From NCBI GenBank assembly GCA_016490735.1, contig JAEMWC010000049.1, positions 1,597,501 through 1,661,500 of the forward strand: a stretch of 64,000 bases of DNA. Reading direction: 5' to 3'. How positions within the stretch are numbered: position 1 is the first letter of the stretch; every line of letters begins with the position of its first letter. Shown here in pieces: positions 12,450 to 24,400 of this stretch. The DNA comes from Pachyseris speciosa (taxonomy: Eukaryota; Cnidaria; Anthozoa; Scleractinia; Pachyseridae). The notes beneath the pieces are model-generated. The model saw only the letters and a list, made by a program, of their open reading frames with translations. It had not been told where the DNA came from and did no database searches. The position numbers and the translations under genes were made by a program.

Positions 12450-12553
12450 AAGCCTGAAAAACAAAAATTCAGGACTTCAACGGGATTTGAACCCGTGACC
12501 TCGCGATACCGGGTTCAAACGCCGTTTAAGGCCAGAATTTTTTTTTTCAGGCT
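12450..12553 (-). mobile_element. short hairpin element with tRNA B-box
   Basis: The ends AAAGAAGCCTGAAAAA and TTTTTCAGGCTTCTTT are inverted repeats. Inside, the minus strand reads GGTCACGGGTTCAAATCCCG, an RNA polymerase III B-box as in a tRNA T-arm. It could be a tRNA-derived SINE fragment or a MITE that captured one. Too short and unfolded for a tRNA gene. Confidence 0.55.
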
Positions 12554-12559
12554 TCTTTA

Positions 12560-12945
12560 CGCTATTGTTTAAACGTCAGTCAGACACCAACCAGTGAGAT
12601 CAGTGAATTCCTAATCGAACCTACACGAATGAATGACCCGAAAACGGCTGAAAAATGCATTTTATACTATCACGTTATGCCGTTTTAACATCCACTTTTA
12701 GTGAGCTCACTAAATTATATTTTACAGAACTATGAATTATCTGTTGGCGTTTAGGACTGTAAATATGCCCCCCTGTTTTTAATAATATCAATAACTCTTA
12801 CTAATCCTTCAAACTGGCTTATATTTCTCCAATATTTACACGGTTTCAAATCTTTTTTTAATTACCTTGGGGACGGCTTTGTTTTTCTTGTCACCTTAGT
12901 TATGCGCATATTTTATGAGATTCTGACCTTCGAACTTTTTGAATT
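12560..12945. repeat. dispersed repeat shared with 50.25-50.46 kb
   Basis: About 200 bp starting ACGTCAGTCAGACACCAACC at 12,575 recur in the same orientation at about 50,255-50,460, including CACTTTTAGTGAGCTCACTA. Class unknown. Confidence 0.55.
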
Positions 12946-12955
12946 TGATAATAGC

Positions 12956-13389
12956 CGGTAAGGGGGGGGGGGGGGGTGGGAGGGGGCTGGGGTACTAAAA
13001 AATTTTAATACGGGGAGGCTCCGCCCCGAGGTCCGACCACTTACCCTTTTATAAACCACTTTTGACAGAAAAGGTCCCCCTTTCGTATACCATTCATTGA
13101 CAAATAGTACCCCTTTCGTATACCTGAAACAGGAAGTCTTCTTGTAATTTTCATGTAGAGTTCAATAAATTAAAACAGTACAGTCGCTAGTCGTAAGGTA
13201 TGTGTGTTTGAAATATTTAAATGAAAGGCCCTTTTAAATACCCCAATGACAGATTTCCCTACCCTTTCATATACTTCGACTCGTGAAATCCCTACTCTTT
13301 CATACACCTGAAGCGTGAAAAAGGTACTCCTTTGGGGCGGAGCCTCCCCGTATAGGTCATTATAGGGAGTACGCCCCCCCCCCCGGGGG
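12956..13389. mobile_element. MITE with 9-bp target duplication (Mutator-like)
   Basis: The ends are G/C homopolymer-rich inverted repeats that both contain ACGGGGAGGCTCCGCCCC or its complement. Perfect direct repeats GATAATAGC lie at 12,947-12,955 and 13,390-13,398. A 9-bp duplication is usual for Mutator-type elements. Non-coding, about 434 bp. Confidence 0.75.
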
Positions 13390-13398
13390 GATAATAGC

Positions 13399-13863
13399 AT
13401 CTTCATGATGTTTGACGTTGGATAATTTTGTATTTAATTGTTTTACTCAACCATTTACGCATCAAATCCTGCAAATCTTTGACAACGAATTAGTGGCATG
13501 TGGCATGAAGACGGGAATATTGTTTCGTGCACGATTACTCAAAAAATTCCTGTTTTGACTCTGGGTTAGGCATAAATAGATTGTGCTCGGCAACTTTTGA
13601 GCAACTTTTAGTGTTTTCAGCAACTTTTTGTACTGCGAGCAACCTAGAGCAACTTTTGCCTTCCTTGGCAACTTTGAGTCAACAAATAGTTAAAAACTGA
13701 CCAAACCATCATAAAGGTCTTTATTAAAAGGTTTTTATTAAAACTGGTCAAAACTAAGGATGTCGTACGTTCTTGCAAATGATTTATAAAATAACCGCCC
13801 ACGAACTGGACAGCAGCTTTCTATCTAATGGGCGCCTTCATCCAGTGGATCCAGTGGTTATTC
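13399..13863. other. intergenic, short CAACTTTT-type repeats
   Basis: Repeated GAGCAACTTTT / GCAACTTTTxG words occur at about 13,590-13,680. No gene. Confidence 0.4.
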
Positions 13864-13873
13864 GCTCCAACAA

Positions 13874-14105
13874 CAATCTTGTACCCAGAGTCCTCAGGCT
13901 CTTTGGCCAGCGGTTAGTTGCCAGGAGAGACTTTGGGAAAATGGGAAAAAATCAAATTGTTTGATTGGCTGGCCCGTAACAGCTTCCATTGTTTTACCCC
14001 AGATTTTCTGGGAAAATGGCAGTCCATTATCCCAGAGAATATCCTAGAGTCTCTCCTGGTGACTAACCGCTGGCCAAAGAGCCTGAGGACTCTGGGTACG
14101 AGATT
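13874..14105. mobile_element. hairpin MITE with 10-bp target duplication
   Basis: Inverted ends of about 45 bp (starting with GTACCCAGAGTCCTCAGGCT) surround a short loop. Perfect direct repeats GCTCCAACAA lie at 13,864-13,873 and 14,106-14,115. Mutator-like by duplication length; non-coding. Confidence 0.8.
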
Positions 14106-14115
14106 GCTCCAACAA

Positions 14116-16059
14116 TAGAGCTTCCCGCCCGCCATCATGGTATTTGCTGTAGTGCGAGGTATCACAATTATTAGAAGCTGAAATGTCTGACGAGGAAAAT
14201 GAAAATAATACAGATATTGACCCTATTGAGGTTACCATAGCCACTGGGGCAACTCTTAGTAGTCAGCACTATGATGTTTATAGCAAACATTGTGATGTTT
14301 ACTCATTAGAAACGTCATTAGAAAATACTTTCTATTATCAGTTACGTTGAGCTTAAAGATTATATTGATCACAACAAATAATGTTAAATTACACATACAA
14401 CGTCATGTTTTGAGTAGTAATCCAGAACAAAATGACTTTCAAAAGTAAGCAACTTTACGGATTTACTAGCACAATCTATTCATGCCTACTCTGGGTAGAA
14501 CAGATTGCGTGGCGTCTTACGTAACTTGCAAAGTTTGCAGCGTCAGTACAGTTGCTGAGATATCTGTTCCTTTACATGTAAACTGGCGCGAAATGTTTCT
14601 GTTAGTTTTCAGGGGGTAGGTGCCTATCACCGTATCACTAATTGCCTTTCGGCAGAACAATTGGCAAGCCTGCATACAGGCTCTTCATTTGGGCAATTAA
14701 TTCAGACGTTTTTTGCCTCGATTTTGCTTTCGAATGGTGCGCACAATTTTGCTATAACCTTCTGTAAAAAGAATTCTTGAAAAGCTTCACCAAACAAAAG
14801 TGCATCACACGTGCCAGGAGGCCATTACCTGTTAGCTGCAAAATGACGTCACCTCTGGATCTACATACATAAAAACTATTGTCTTTAGGGATGAGGTAAC
14901 GTAAACAGTGCCAAAGTACAAAGTAGCCCATAACACGCAAACACTTGCGGCAATCCAAAAACAACTAAATATGAGCTGGTCAATACAAAGAGGCACAGCT
15001 TTGATTTTTAGGTAGAGTTCCTTATTCATGTAATTACGTAACGGGCAACAGAACTGGTGGCAAAGTTATTGTTGACTGACGGAATAACCCTCGTCCAAGA
15101 ACACATACGTCATACCATTCAAAATCTCCCTCATAAGAAGGCAAAGAGAAGCAAATAAGGGCCCTGGTAAATATTGCAGTTGACGGAACTCTACTTGTGC
15201 CTTCAGGAGAAAACGAAATGACTGCTTTTGTTGGTTAGGAAGATGACAAGTTCGTAGGTCGGGTGTTCAACTGATTTTGAGAATGACTGTTAATAAAATT
15301 TACTGCAATCAGGAAACAGTGCCAGCAGGAATTAGCTGGGTGCTTGTAACCAATCAAATTGAGATTGTGACACCAAATGTATAATAATCACAGTTAAATG
15401 CATAATAATCACAGTTATTAGCATGTCTTCCATGTACTTAAACGTTGGAAATTTTGTTGTTTAGAAAGCTCGTGGCTGTTACTTAGCAAACGTAGGAGAA
15501 TAACTGTCAATGCAATTTATTGAAATCAGAGGACAAAGGTCAGAATTAGTCTGGCATTTGAAAGAACTTTGCGTGCGGCGTGCGGTAAGCCGGCTTACAC
15601 GTGCGACACGTGAGGTAATCTCAAAACAACTGAAAAACAACAATAATTGAACATGTGCCAGTCAATACAAAGAGGCACACTCTTGATTTTTAGGTAGAGT
15701 TCCTTACTTGTTACGTAATAAGCAACAGACTCATACGAAGGCAAAGCGGAGAAGTATATGAGGGTCCGGGTAAATATTACATACAGTTGATGGAATGTGT
15801 TAAATGTCCAGTTTCAAGTATTTTAACACTCTACATTGTGCCTTTAGAGAGAAAAGAATTGATTTCTTTTGTTGGCATAAATTGGGACGTCGGTACCGTG
15901 TTCAACTGATACGGTGTGGAATCGTCAAATTCAAACCTCTCATTCATTGACTTAGCTACTCATTGGATCAGAGTCGCTACACCTCTATTTTGCCTCAAAA
16001 CATGTGGAACTACATTACTGATTAAATGCAACAGGCTAAAAAGCAAAAAAATTAAATCG
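14116..16059. other. intergenic with a duplicated segment
   Basis: No gene recognised. A segment containing GTCAATACAAAGAGGCACA, followed by TTGATTTTTAGGTAGAGTTCC, occurs at about 14,978-15,025 and again at about 15,660-15,705 in direct orientation, so this region contains a diverged tandem or segmental duplication. Confidence 0.45.
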
Positions 16060-16165
16060 ATTTTAAAATTATAACTTCTCGATCTGTTTCTGAGCTTTAC
16101 GATTCTTTTTCCATTTTCATCAGAAAAAGATTGCTTCCAAACGTTTAAGAAATTGATCACGGTTC
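16060..16165 (-). pseudogene. 3' remnant of histamine N-methyltransferase-like gene
   Basis: The minus strand encodes QSFSDENGKRIVKL, identical to residues 280-293 of the intact methyltransferase-like ORFs at 34.7 and 41.9 kb, then diverges (RNRS in place of KDRA). Upstream coding sequence is missing. It is a truncated third copy, 19-26 kb from the intact pair. Confidence 0.75.
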
Positions 16166-17095
16166 CATAATAGCGAAATTGTAAAACAAAATTATCTTTT
16201 ATAGCTTTGGTGAGAATACCGTATGTTTGAATAAATATTATACACCTGAATTTCTTTGCTTGGCCGCGTCTTGTGTGGTTTTTAACAGGTCGTTTTGAGG
16301 CGATTCAGGGGGGTTCATCCAGTTTCTTTGCCTCGCTCAATTTACCGTACATACAAATTATATAGTTTAGTACGTAAAAAGAAAAAACCAAGTATTAGAA
16401 ATAATAAATGAAAGCTTTTTAATTACGCAAGAGCTGTTCTGCATTTACAAAAGAGACAAAGTGGACTAATTAAAATGAAAAATGAAGAAACGAAACGAAA
16501 GGAAAGGAAACAAAATGCAGCGGTTCAGGGACGGAACTTTTTCATTCGACTAAAAGCAATTATGATAAAATCACAGAGGAGCGTTGCTCTAGTTTTCAGC
16601 AATAGCGAACGTTTTACTTCACGTTTGACCTCAAACTCCAGAGGGTAAGAGTGATAACGAGCGTTAAATCATTAGTTAGTTTAAATCACTGTGAGACTTA
16701 AATTACGATTTGGAGTAGGAAGATATTATTGTTTTGGGACTATTCCAGAGTAGGAATGCTGGGACTAGACGGTAATCGTGTTCTTTAGCTGGGCACTATT
16801 CCAGTCTTCTCGGAATGAACGACCGCAAAATCAACGGAGTGACACTCCGTTCATTCTGCCATTAGCATGAATTATAAAAATGCCTGATGCAGCGTGATTC
16901 TTTGGAAACGCATTGGCATCTTGGCAGCAAAATCGTGTGCGGCTCGCCGTGTCGGTTAAGATGTAGCCTGTGAGGAAAGCGTTTCCGTGGCGTTTCTGAG
17001 CACAGAAAGACCGAGCCAAAACAACGAAAACTCCATCTGCTCGGTCTCAACCTCGTTCCCAGGGTCTCTCCTCTTCTTCTTTCTTCGCCAGGAAA
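16166..17095. other. intergenic, nothing recognised
   Basis: AT-rich. A copy of the CTCGTTCCCAGGGTCTCTCC repeat end lies at about 17,050-17,070. No gene. Confidence 0.35.
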
Positions 17096-17097
17096 CC

Positions 17098-17305
17098 TAG
17101 ACTGCGAGCAGTTTCTCTTTTGCTCTAAAATCTGTGGAACGAACACGATATGCGAACGGCGAAGCCGCAAGCCGGTAGTTTCGTGGGCGCCAGTAGTTTC
17201 GCTCGTAACTGGCGCCTACGAAACTACCAGCTTGCGGCTTCGCCGCTTGCATATCGTGTTCATTCTACAGATTTTAGAGCAAAAGAGACTGCTCGCAGTC
17301 TACAG
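17098..17305. mobile_element. large hairpin (foldback) repeat
   Basis: Arms of about 95 bp at 17,098-17,190 and 17,205-17,305 are inverted copies (AAGCCGCAAGCCGGTAGTTT against its complement, and the AGACTGCGAGCAGT ends). The loop is about 15 bp. Such palindromes are typical of MITEs or foldback transposons. Confidence 0.75.
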
Positions 17306-17506
17306 GAAACCCCATGGAAACGCTTGCTACGCAGGTTAGTGAAGGTGACTCACAGCGGTTTTCACGACTTTCTAGTGTTTATACGTTGATGGATCAATGC
17401 TAACACTTTGATCTTTTCTCTTTGAGGTGCAGTGAGATCAAATAAACGCCCAACCACTGGAAAACAAGTTGTATCCATTTCCATCTATCAAAAAAGAGGT
17501 TGATAA

Positions 17507-17574
17507 AACCTCGTTCCCATGGTCTTTCCTCTTCCCGCCCCCTGGAGAGGAGGAGAGACCCTGGGAACGAGGTT
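17507..17574. mobile_element. mini hairpin, AACCTCGTTCCCA ends
   Basis: A 68-bp palindrome with ends AACCTCGTTCCCATGGTCT and AGACCCTGGGAACGAGGTT. The same end sequence occurs near 17,050, so it belongs to a dispersed family. Confidence 0.65.
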
Positions 17575-18600
17575 AGCGTTGAAATTGCTTGGAATGCTAA
17601 GAGGATTTCTCACGATCAGGGTAAAATAAAAATGCAAATTTCCCCTGCAAAGGGTGAAAACTTCAGCTACCAAAATTGATTCCCGAACCAGTTCAAGCTT
17701 AAGAGGGTATCTTTAAAATTCAGGAGCCGGGAATGAGGAATGGGGAACGGGGAATCTTTAAAAGCGGAAATCTATAAAATGGGAAATCTTTAAAAGCGGA
17801 AAATTTTTGAAAATGAGGAATATGTAAAAGCGGGAATCTTTAAGATGGGAATCTTGTCTATAGAGGAAATATCAATATTTTCAATTAAACGTCTCTTTGT
17901 TTGTTTCGAAATATTGTGATTTCTTTTATTTATAAACACAAATTTCGCCGAATCGCGAATAGGAGTTGTGTATACCTGTCACCCCATTGTTTACTCTGTT
18001 GATTTTGCCAATCACGGGCGAGTACGGACTTTGCACAAATCTCATTACGACTACGGCAAGAAACAAAACATGTCAAAATACAAAAGCAAGGAATTCGCCT
18101 TACAATTCCAAACGCCAACGTCTCATACTTGGCTATATCTGACGGGAAAAAAACAGCACTATTCCACCTAGAGCATAGTCAATCAAGAAAAAAAACATAG
18201 CATGCTGTAAATAAAAAAAATATAGCCACAAGAAGAAACACAGCACCAAGCTGTGTTCAATAGGATCGATTGCTACGTGCTCACTTTTCTCTAGTAGCAA
18301 ACCAACCAGTAAGAATCCAGAATTTTCGATCCGACTATCGAATATATAAACTGGAAAAAAATATAACATTTGCCCGGGTGATACCGCGCATTAGCCTATA
18401 TCGCTCGCCCCTCATCGGCAACTGATCAGATACTCAAGTATCGAAACCGCGGTATTGCCTGAGTGGATAGGCCATGAGCCAGCTAATAAAAGACGGCTAC
18501 TAACAGTTGCAACTGACCTCCAAGGAGGACGATGCTAACATAGAGAAGGCGCTGCAAACAGGAAAACAGCTTTCGCTTGCTCGGCGCCTAGTAAAACTGT
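17575..18600. other. intergenic with short purine-rich tandem repeats
   Basis: At about 17,730-17,860 a degenerate unit containing GGGAATCTTTAAAAGCGGAA is repeated several times. The rest holds no recognisable gene. Confidence 0.45.
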
Positions 18601-18810
18601 AAATAAGGCAGAGCGATCTAGGAACTGTAAAAACTCAACTTCATAGAAACAATGTTATTACGGCTGAAAATGCAATTCTTGTCTCCGGATGGACGTGACC
18701 AGCTTATACACAAATATACCTCAGAATGAGGGGTAGAGACAGTGTGCAAGACATATGACTTTTTCTATAAAGATAGCCTTCCCATTCCTACACTGCGTGT
18801 TAACCATTTC
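18600..18810 (+). pseudogene. Penelope-like reverse transcriptase remnant
   Basis: A frame at about 18,690-18,735 encodes MDVTSLYTNIPQNEG, the palm motif of Penelope-like reverse transcriptases. After a one-base frame change it continues into TYDFFYKDSLPIP-type sequence. Only about 40 codons are recognisable, with stops around them. Confidence 0.6.
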
Positions 18811-18978
18811 ACTCCCAAGGAGCCTCCTTTGGACCAGTAAAATCGTCTGGCGTTGGACAGAGTAAAATCTATTAAGTCACTCTTGGTTGGGAAAGGGTTA
18901 ACAGAGCGCTGAAACCAAGCCGAAGCGCTCTTAAACCACTTGTCTGGAAAAGGTATATTGGCTATATATAATATCTCT

Positions 18979-19165
18979 GGTCCCGGCTGTTCAAAGAGTG
19001 GATAACTCTTATCCAGCGGATAAATCGCTATCCGGTGGATAAAATTTATCCACTTGCGTCATTCCGGTTGATCGAAGCTTTGATTGCGTTATCCAGCCGC
19101 TATCCATCAGATAAAGTTATCCACATCTAGGTAGGTCGTATAACTTTTTATCCACTGAATAAAAC
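18979..19165. mobile_element. hairpin MITE, TGTTCAAAG family, copy 2
   Basis: Starts GGTCCCGGCTGTTCAAAGAG and continues with the GGATAACTCTTATCCAGCGG units of the copy at 10,839. The right end is degraded, so its border is approximate. Confidence 0.6.
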
Positions 19166-19652
19166 TGTTGAAAAACAGACATGGCTGCTCGAACAATCAA
19201 CCATTTAATTAAAAAATTGAAACAAAGTACCTGGAAAACCTACGGACGCATTGACTGTGAAATAAAGAAATATGTAACAAGCGATTGATCGATCTTACTA
19301 TTGTCATTTTATTTTCTGGGAGAAACACCCATTGTGCCATCGTTCCAGGGAGAACTTTTTTGGAGAACAGCAATAATGATGACCTCGCACTTTCCTTCAA
19401 AGATATCTTACATTTGTAAATCGATGAAATTAAGTATTATTTTTCGATCGCTTGACAAATCTAGAATCAGTTATCGTTCGTTGGTCGCTCACTGCACGTT
19501 GTTAGCTAGCACCGCCTAAAGATTTAAAATATTTTGAATTGTAGAATTGTTTTACCGGGCCAAAAGAGCTGAAATTAAATAAAACTTTTCTCTCAGAACT
19601 GGAGTCTTACCTAGCTTTTGGTACCGAATGTTAAATGCTTGTAGTCAAACCG

Positions 19653-19835
19653 CCGACCGGTTAGCTCAGTGGTAGAGCACCGGACTACCGTGCGGGAGGT
19701 CGCGGGTTCAAACCCCGGCCGGACCAACACTCACGGTCTTTAAATAATTGAGGAGAGAGTGCTGCCTTTGTAATGATATCTGCAAATGGTTAGACTTTCT
19801 AGTCTTCTCCCTGTCTCACAACTCTTCATAATTAA
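19653..19835 (+). mobile_element. tRNA-derived SINE, 5' half
   Basis: A tRNA-like head at about 19,653-19,725 has an A-box (TTAGCTCAGTGG, 19,661) and a B-box (GGGTTCAAACCC, 19,704), followed by a SINE body running through TCCCTGTCTCACAACTCTTC. It breaks off at the TTAA at 19,832-19,835. The body resumes at 28,251 in the same orientation. The acceptor-stem sides pair poorly, so this is read as a SINE head and not a working tRNA gene. Confidence 0.75.
19832..19835. repeat. TTAA target-site duplication, left
   Basis: TTAA directly precedes the element end GAGCCGCTGCC. The matching TTAA follows the other end at 28,251-28,254. Confidence 0.7.
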
Positions 19836-20640
19836 GAGCCGCTGCCTGTAAATATCAAACATCGTCCGACAGTTCAAAAAATTCGACCTCCATTTTATTT
19901 CATTAAAAGAATCCCTATATAGAACTATTTTCGAAAATGGAGTTAAAAAGTTGCAGCAAATTTCATTTTTCAAGAAATCGAGCAATGTTTGATTTCGCCG
20001 ATATGGAGGCTCGGCACCACCCCAAAATCAGCGAATTTTGCGAATGTTGAGCAGCCTCGCAAGGCAATAAAAGCAAAACAAATGAAACCCTGTTTGATAT
20101 CTCGTAAAAGTATACTATCTGGGCTTCTAAGAAAAGGTAACTTTACTTTGTCTTCGGCTTTTCCAAAACTTTTACAGGACCCCAGGTGAGCCCATTCTAA
20201 AACAAGGTCGTTTCTAATAAATTTTACTCTAGATCCAAGGGCAAAAATCTCTGCTGGTGCATATTATTTTTCCAATAAAAATACTTACTAGTGATTCTTA
20301 GCCTTTCATTTCTAACATATAAAAAATCTACCGGCGGCCCGTGAATACTCAGTTTTTGGGAAAACTACACGTCCAAGACATTTTCAGTCTTGCGACATGG
20401 CGTACTTTTCAAATTTCAGTCCGTGTCAAGAAAGAAAACATTTAAAATTACTTGCCCTGATTTGTTTTAAAATTTCTTAAGCCATTTATCATAACAAAAA
20501 ATCGCTGAGAGAAGTGATATTCTCTCTCGTACCTTGGATTATCTTGATAAATTTTAGAATTCAAGCCTCTCAGTCTTTGTGGAACACGCATTAGCGCGTG
20601 ACAGTGCTGGCGTGACATGTTCATTCGCTGTGATTTCCAC
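19836..20640 (+). repeat. left terminal inverted repeat
   Basis: Matches the complement of about 27,440-28,250 with scattered mismatches and short indels. Shared landmarks include AACATCGTCCGACAGTTC / GAACTGTCGGACGATGTT, ACATATAAAAAATCTACCGG and AGAAGTGATATTCTCTCTCG. Confidence 0.8.
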
Positions 20641-21204
20641 TTAACTAAATTTACGAAAATCAAGCAATATTACTATTGGTTATCACTCGCTAGGTTTCTT
20701 CATGTTGAGGACTCAAAAGAGTCTAATATTTTAGGTCTTCGGCTCTTGAATGTTTGTATATTTGTAGTTGCTAACTGCGACATTGCCTATTTTCCCAACC
20801 AAGTTACATTTAGAAAATAAAACTAAATAAGCATAACATGTCACCGTTTATGAGAATGGAGAAAATAAAAGAATATACTTTGAAATGCAATGAATTCAGT
20901 TGATTATTTGCTAGATTTCTTCAAGTTGGGATTTTTTTGTTTTCCGTATCTTATATTTTCCCTGCTATTGAGCTCGCTAATTAACATTTAGTAACCAATT
21001 ACAGTGTCGGTAGTAAAACTACATATTAATGTAATCTCTGACTCGAGTGAACTATGCACCAATTGCACTTCACCGTTTGATCTAAAACTGCTTTTTGATT
21101 TAAAATGACAGTCTTCAAATCTCAGATCAATAAGTATAAACGCAAATAAGTCAAGGTCAAGCAGTAGGTTTTACGCAAATAATAACGTGCAATAACTGGC
21201 AGGC

Positions 21205-21325
21205 CATAAAATCCGGTGATCCCGTTTTTTTATTTTTTGTTTTTTTGTTTTTGTTTTGTTTTGTTTTGTTTTTGTTTTGTTTTGTCTTGTTTTGTTCTGT
21301 TTTATGTTTTTTTTTATTTTGGTGC
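21205..21325. repeat. TTTTG-rich simple repeat
   Basis: Interrupted (TTTTG)n and T-runs just 3' of the gene end inside the transposon. Confidence 0.85.
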
Positions 21326-21409
21326 AAGAAGTAGAATATAACTCAGAACAGAAGCGAACTCCATTTCAAATGAGGAACTATCAAAGAAATAACTGGACTT
21401 GTCTCCAGC

Positions 21410-24400
21410 TCATCCACTGCAGGAGCACAGGGCAACAGCTTCCTTGAGTACCTGTTCATAGGGGGCCCTGCGGCGCACGAAGGGATTGGGCGTCGGTGGC
21501 AAGTCCGAGCTCCAGGCACAGCTTCTCCATCATGCTAATTGTTAGTTTTTTTAGGCCTTCATTGTGAACCAGCTGGCATATGTCATATTGGTCAAAGATA
21601 ATCGGGTGTTGCAGATTAATATTTTGGTTAACATTTGTTCTTGCTTCGTCGAAATTGCTCTCCTCTACGGTAGCATTGACGTCCTCTTCCTGGATCTCTC
21701 CATCATCCACCTGATGTCTGGACTCCACCGCAAGCCGTGAGAAGAATGCTGCTATCTGGGTTGGCATGAGGAACTCTTCTATTCTGAAAAGACGTTCCCC
21801 GCTTTCATCGCGTGTTCTACGCATTTCTTTAGCGACCTTCTCTGGATCTTGTTTGTTACCTGTACGGCAGGTAATAAACATATGTAAGCATTATGAGCAC
21901 TGATTCGAGTCAGTGCTCTTCTTTAAATAAGGCTTCTTTTACTTTCCCTTTGTATGTGATTTTGTTTGTAGGCGTTCCTAAGCATAGGTATTTGGCAATT
22001 GCATGTAACTAGTATTTAGTTTTTTATCTGTTTTTTAATGCTGTATCATGACTCCACAAGCGACAGCTTTAATTATTATCGTGTTTGAATAGAAGGCATT
22101 GCATTGTATTGTAATAGCGCCTCTATTCTCTCCCGAACAAGCGCCCCTCCTCGAGGTACCAAAAGGTAAAATAAGGATCACGTGCACGGTTTCCTTTGCT
22201 GGGATCAGACAGAGACTAGGGCAAACATTTCAGTACGATGTAAAGCAAGTTATCTATAGCTATTGTAAGAATACATGCATGTGTAGCTATGACAACGTAT
22301 AACGGTGGATACAATGTTTTCTATAACATTTCATTACCTGAGGTAATTCCAATATTGAATTTGGAGGTCAAGTAGGTTTTCTGTTTCTCGCTAAACCTTC
22401 CCCCTCTCCTGGATTCCTTCAGTGCCCATCCCTTTACTTTAGGTAGGGTATTGACAGATGACGATTGCGCAACACCACACGACCGGGTCGGAATGGCCCC
22501 AATTCCTTCCTCTAGGCGTCTCCCGTACTCTTCCTTGCTTACGTCTAGAAGTGTCTTACGCTCGGCCTCATGGGAACAAGCCTCCAGAGAAAGGTGGCGC
22601 TCTAATCCGATACACGCTGGAATATTCTGACGCAGCCGTCTACAGGACAGGAGAATAGCTGGCTGCTGTAGTCCAGTGGCTGTTCTTCTAAGGCATCGTC
22701 TCGGTCCACTGTACGATCAAGTTGTTTGGCCGGCTGATTGCCAACACGCCTGAAGCCCGTACCCTTTGAGAATGGTTCGTCAACCCATCGGTAGTTCTCC
22801 TCTACATACAAAAAAAAACTATGTTCATGCGGCTTCTTTTTTTGGAAAAGAAGAAAAACAGAAAAAAAAAACATGTTTCATTTCGCAGGATAACGTACCT
22901 CTTCGAGAACTTTTGACCTGGACCATCTTTCCTTTTCCAACTCCATAAGCTCTCCAGGCAATTATATGCCCGTTTACAAATTGAAAGTTATTGAGCTTGT
23001 TAACAGAGGTAATTTTGGATTGTTCTTGATCGCAAGATATTGAACTGGAAGTAGCAACTACGACTCGGACACCCTCAAGCCCTCCATGAGACAAAAGCGC
23101 CGCCTTCATTTCGTCCACTGTAGTCACGTCATGGCCTTCGTTAATGTATACGCGGATGTGACTCTTGCATCGCGCTGCTAGATGATCTGCCGCGCCTTTG
23201 CCCCCTTGGGGATCACTGAAATCGATCTGCTTGATTTGGACGCCAGTTGACTTTTCGATGATGTCCGCAGCCAGGATGGTGGAATTCGAGTGGTAACACC
23301 CAGCGTTGTCTTGGCGCAAGTATACCATTGAGATGCTGGTGTCTTCGTCCTTGATTGTCTTCAGGATATGCTGCCAGATGTGGACTACTGTTCGACTGTC
23401 CTGTGCGGAAGACTGCATCAGATGAACAAAGGACTGCGACTGAAGGGTAGCCTCTATCTTGCGGAAAACAACAGCAATATGCCAGGACATACCCCGCTTT
23501 CCAAACCAGTCCTGCTGGGACTCTCTGTATCGTTGGGGAATAATCTTCATTGCCCAGTCACTGACAATCAATGCAGAGTGTTCGTCTAATTCGTTTATTA
23601 CATCTAAGCGAGCCTGGTCTTGATGCACAGATCTTAGTTGGTGTGATTTCCAGGAACGTATAGCATTGACGGATGTCTTGCAAAGATACGACGCCTCGTC
23701 TTTATCCTCTTCGCTGTGGAACTCTACGTCATGGACCAAATTCTCTATACGGACGAGTACGTTATTCAGGGCTTCGCACTGGCTGCATCTCTCATCATGC
23801 TGGTGATCGCACTCTTGACTGAAGTCTGCGTCGGATGGATCACTCAAAGCGTGTACACTGCAATGTTCCGCCACTTCACTATTGCTGCTGACATGTACCT
23901 GTAATCATAACAACCTACAGTAATGTTACCTATTACGGTTGTTTTCCACACTGAAGAAGGGTTATACATCCGAAACGTCTGTGTTGTTAGTAAGACAATT
24001 TTGACACTTCTTGATAATTGTTACTTGCAATATCAACTCAATCTTTTTTTACTACCAAGTGTCACACATCTCCTACTACTTTTTAGGCCATTTATTTGAT
24101 GTTACCTACTATAATACAGGATTGGTACAGCTGTATGCGACCACGTACCTTGTATTTTCCTTTGAGATAGAATTTTCCCGCTTTCAGAGCGTCAAGAGCT
24201 TCTGCTTTCCCGGAACCAAGCTCGACATAAGTGCTGATGCTCTCCACGATACCCGCCAGATCGTCAAATGCGCGTGCACCTTCTGCAGCATAACTGTCGA
24301 GCCCTTGAAGGGACTTTCGCACGGATGCACTGCATTCGGACAGTACCCTCAGCATCGTTCGTTTGCTGAAAGGTACAAATCCCGTTTCTTGACAAAAAGC

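Noticed and set aside
19653..19725. A stand-alone tRNA gene
   Set aside because: A- and B-boxes are present, but the acceptor stem pairs poorly and the sequence continues into a SINE body, so it is a SINE head.
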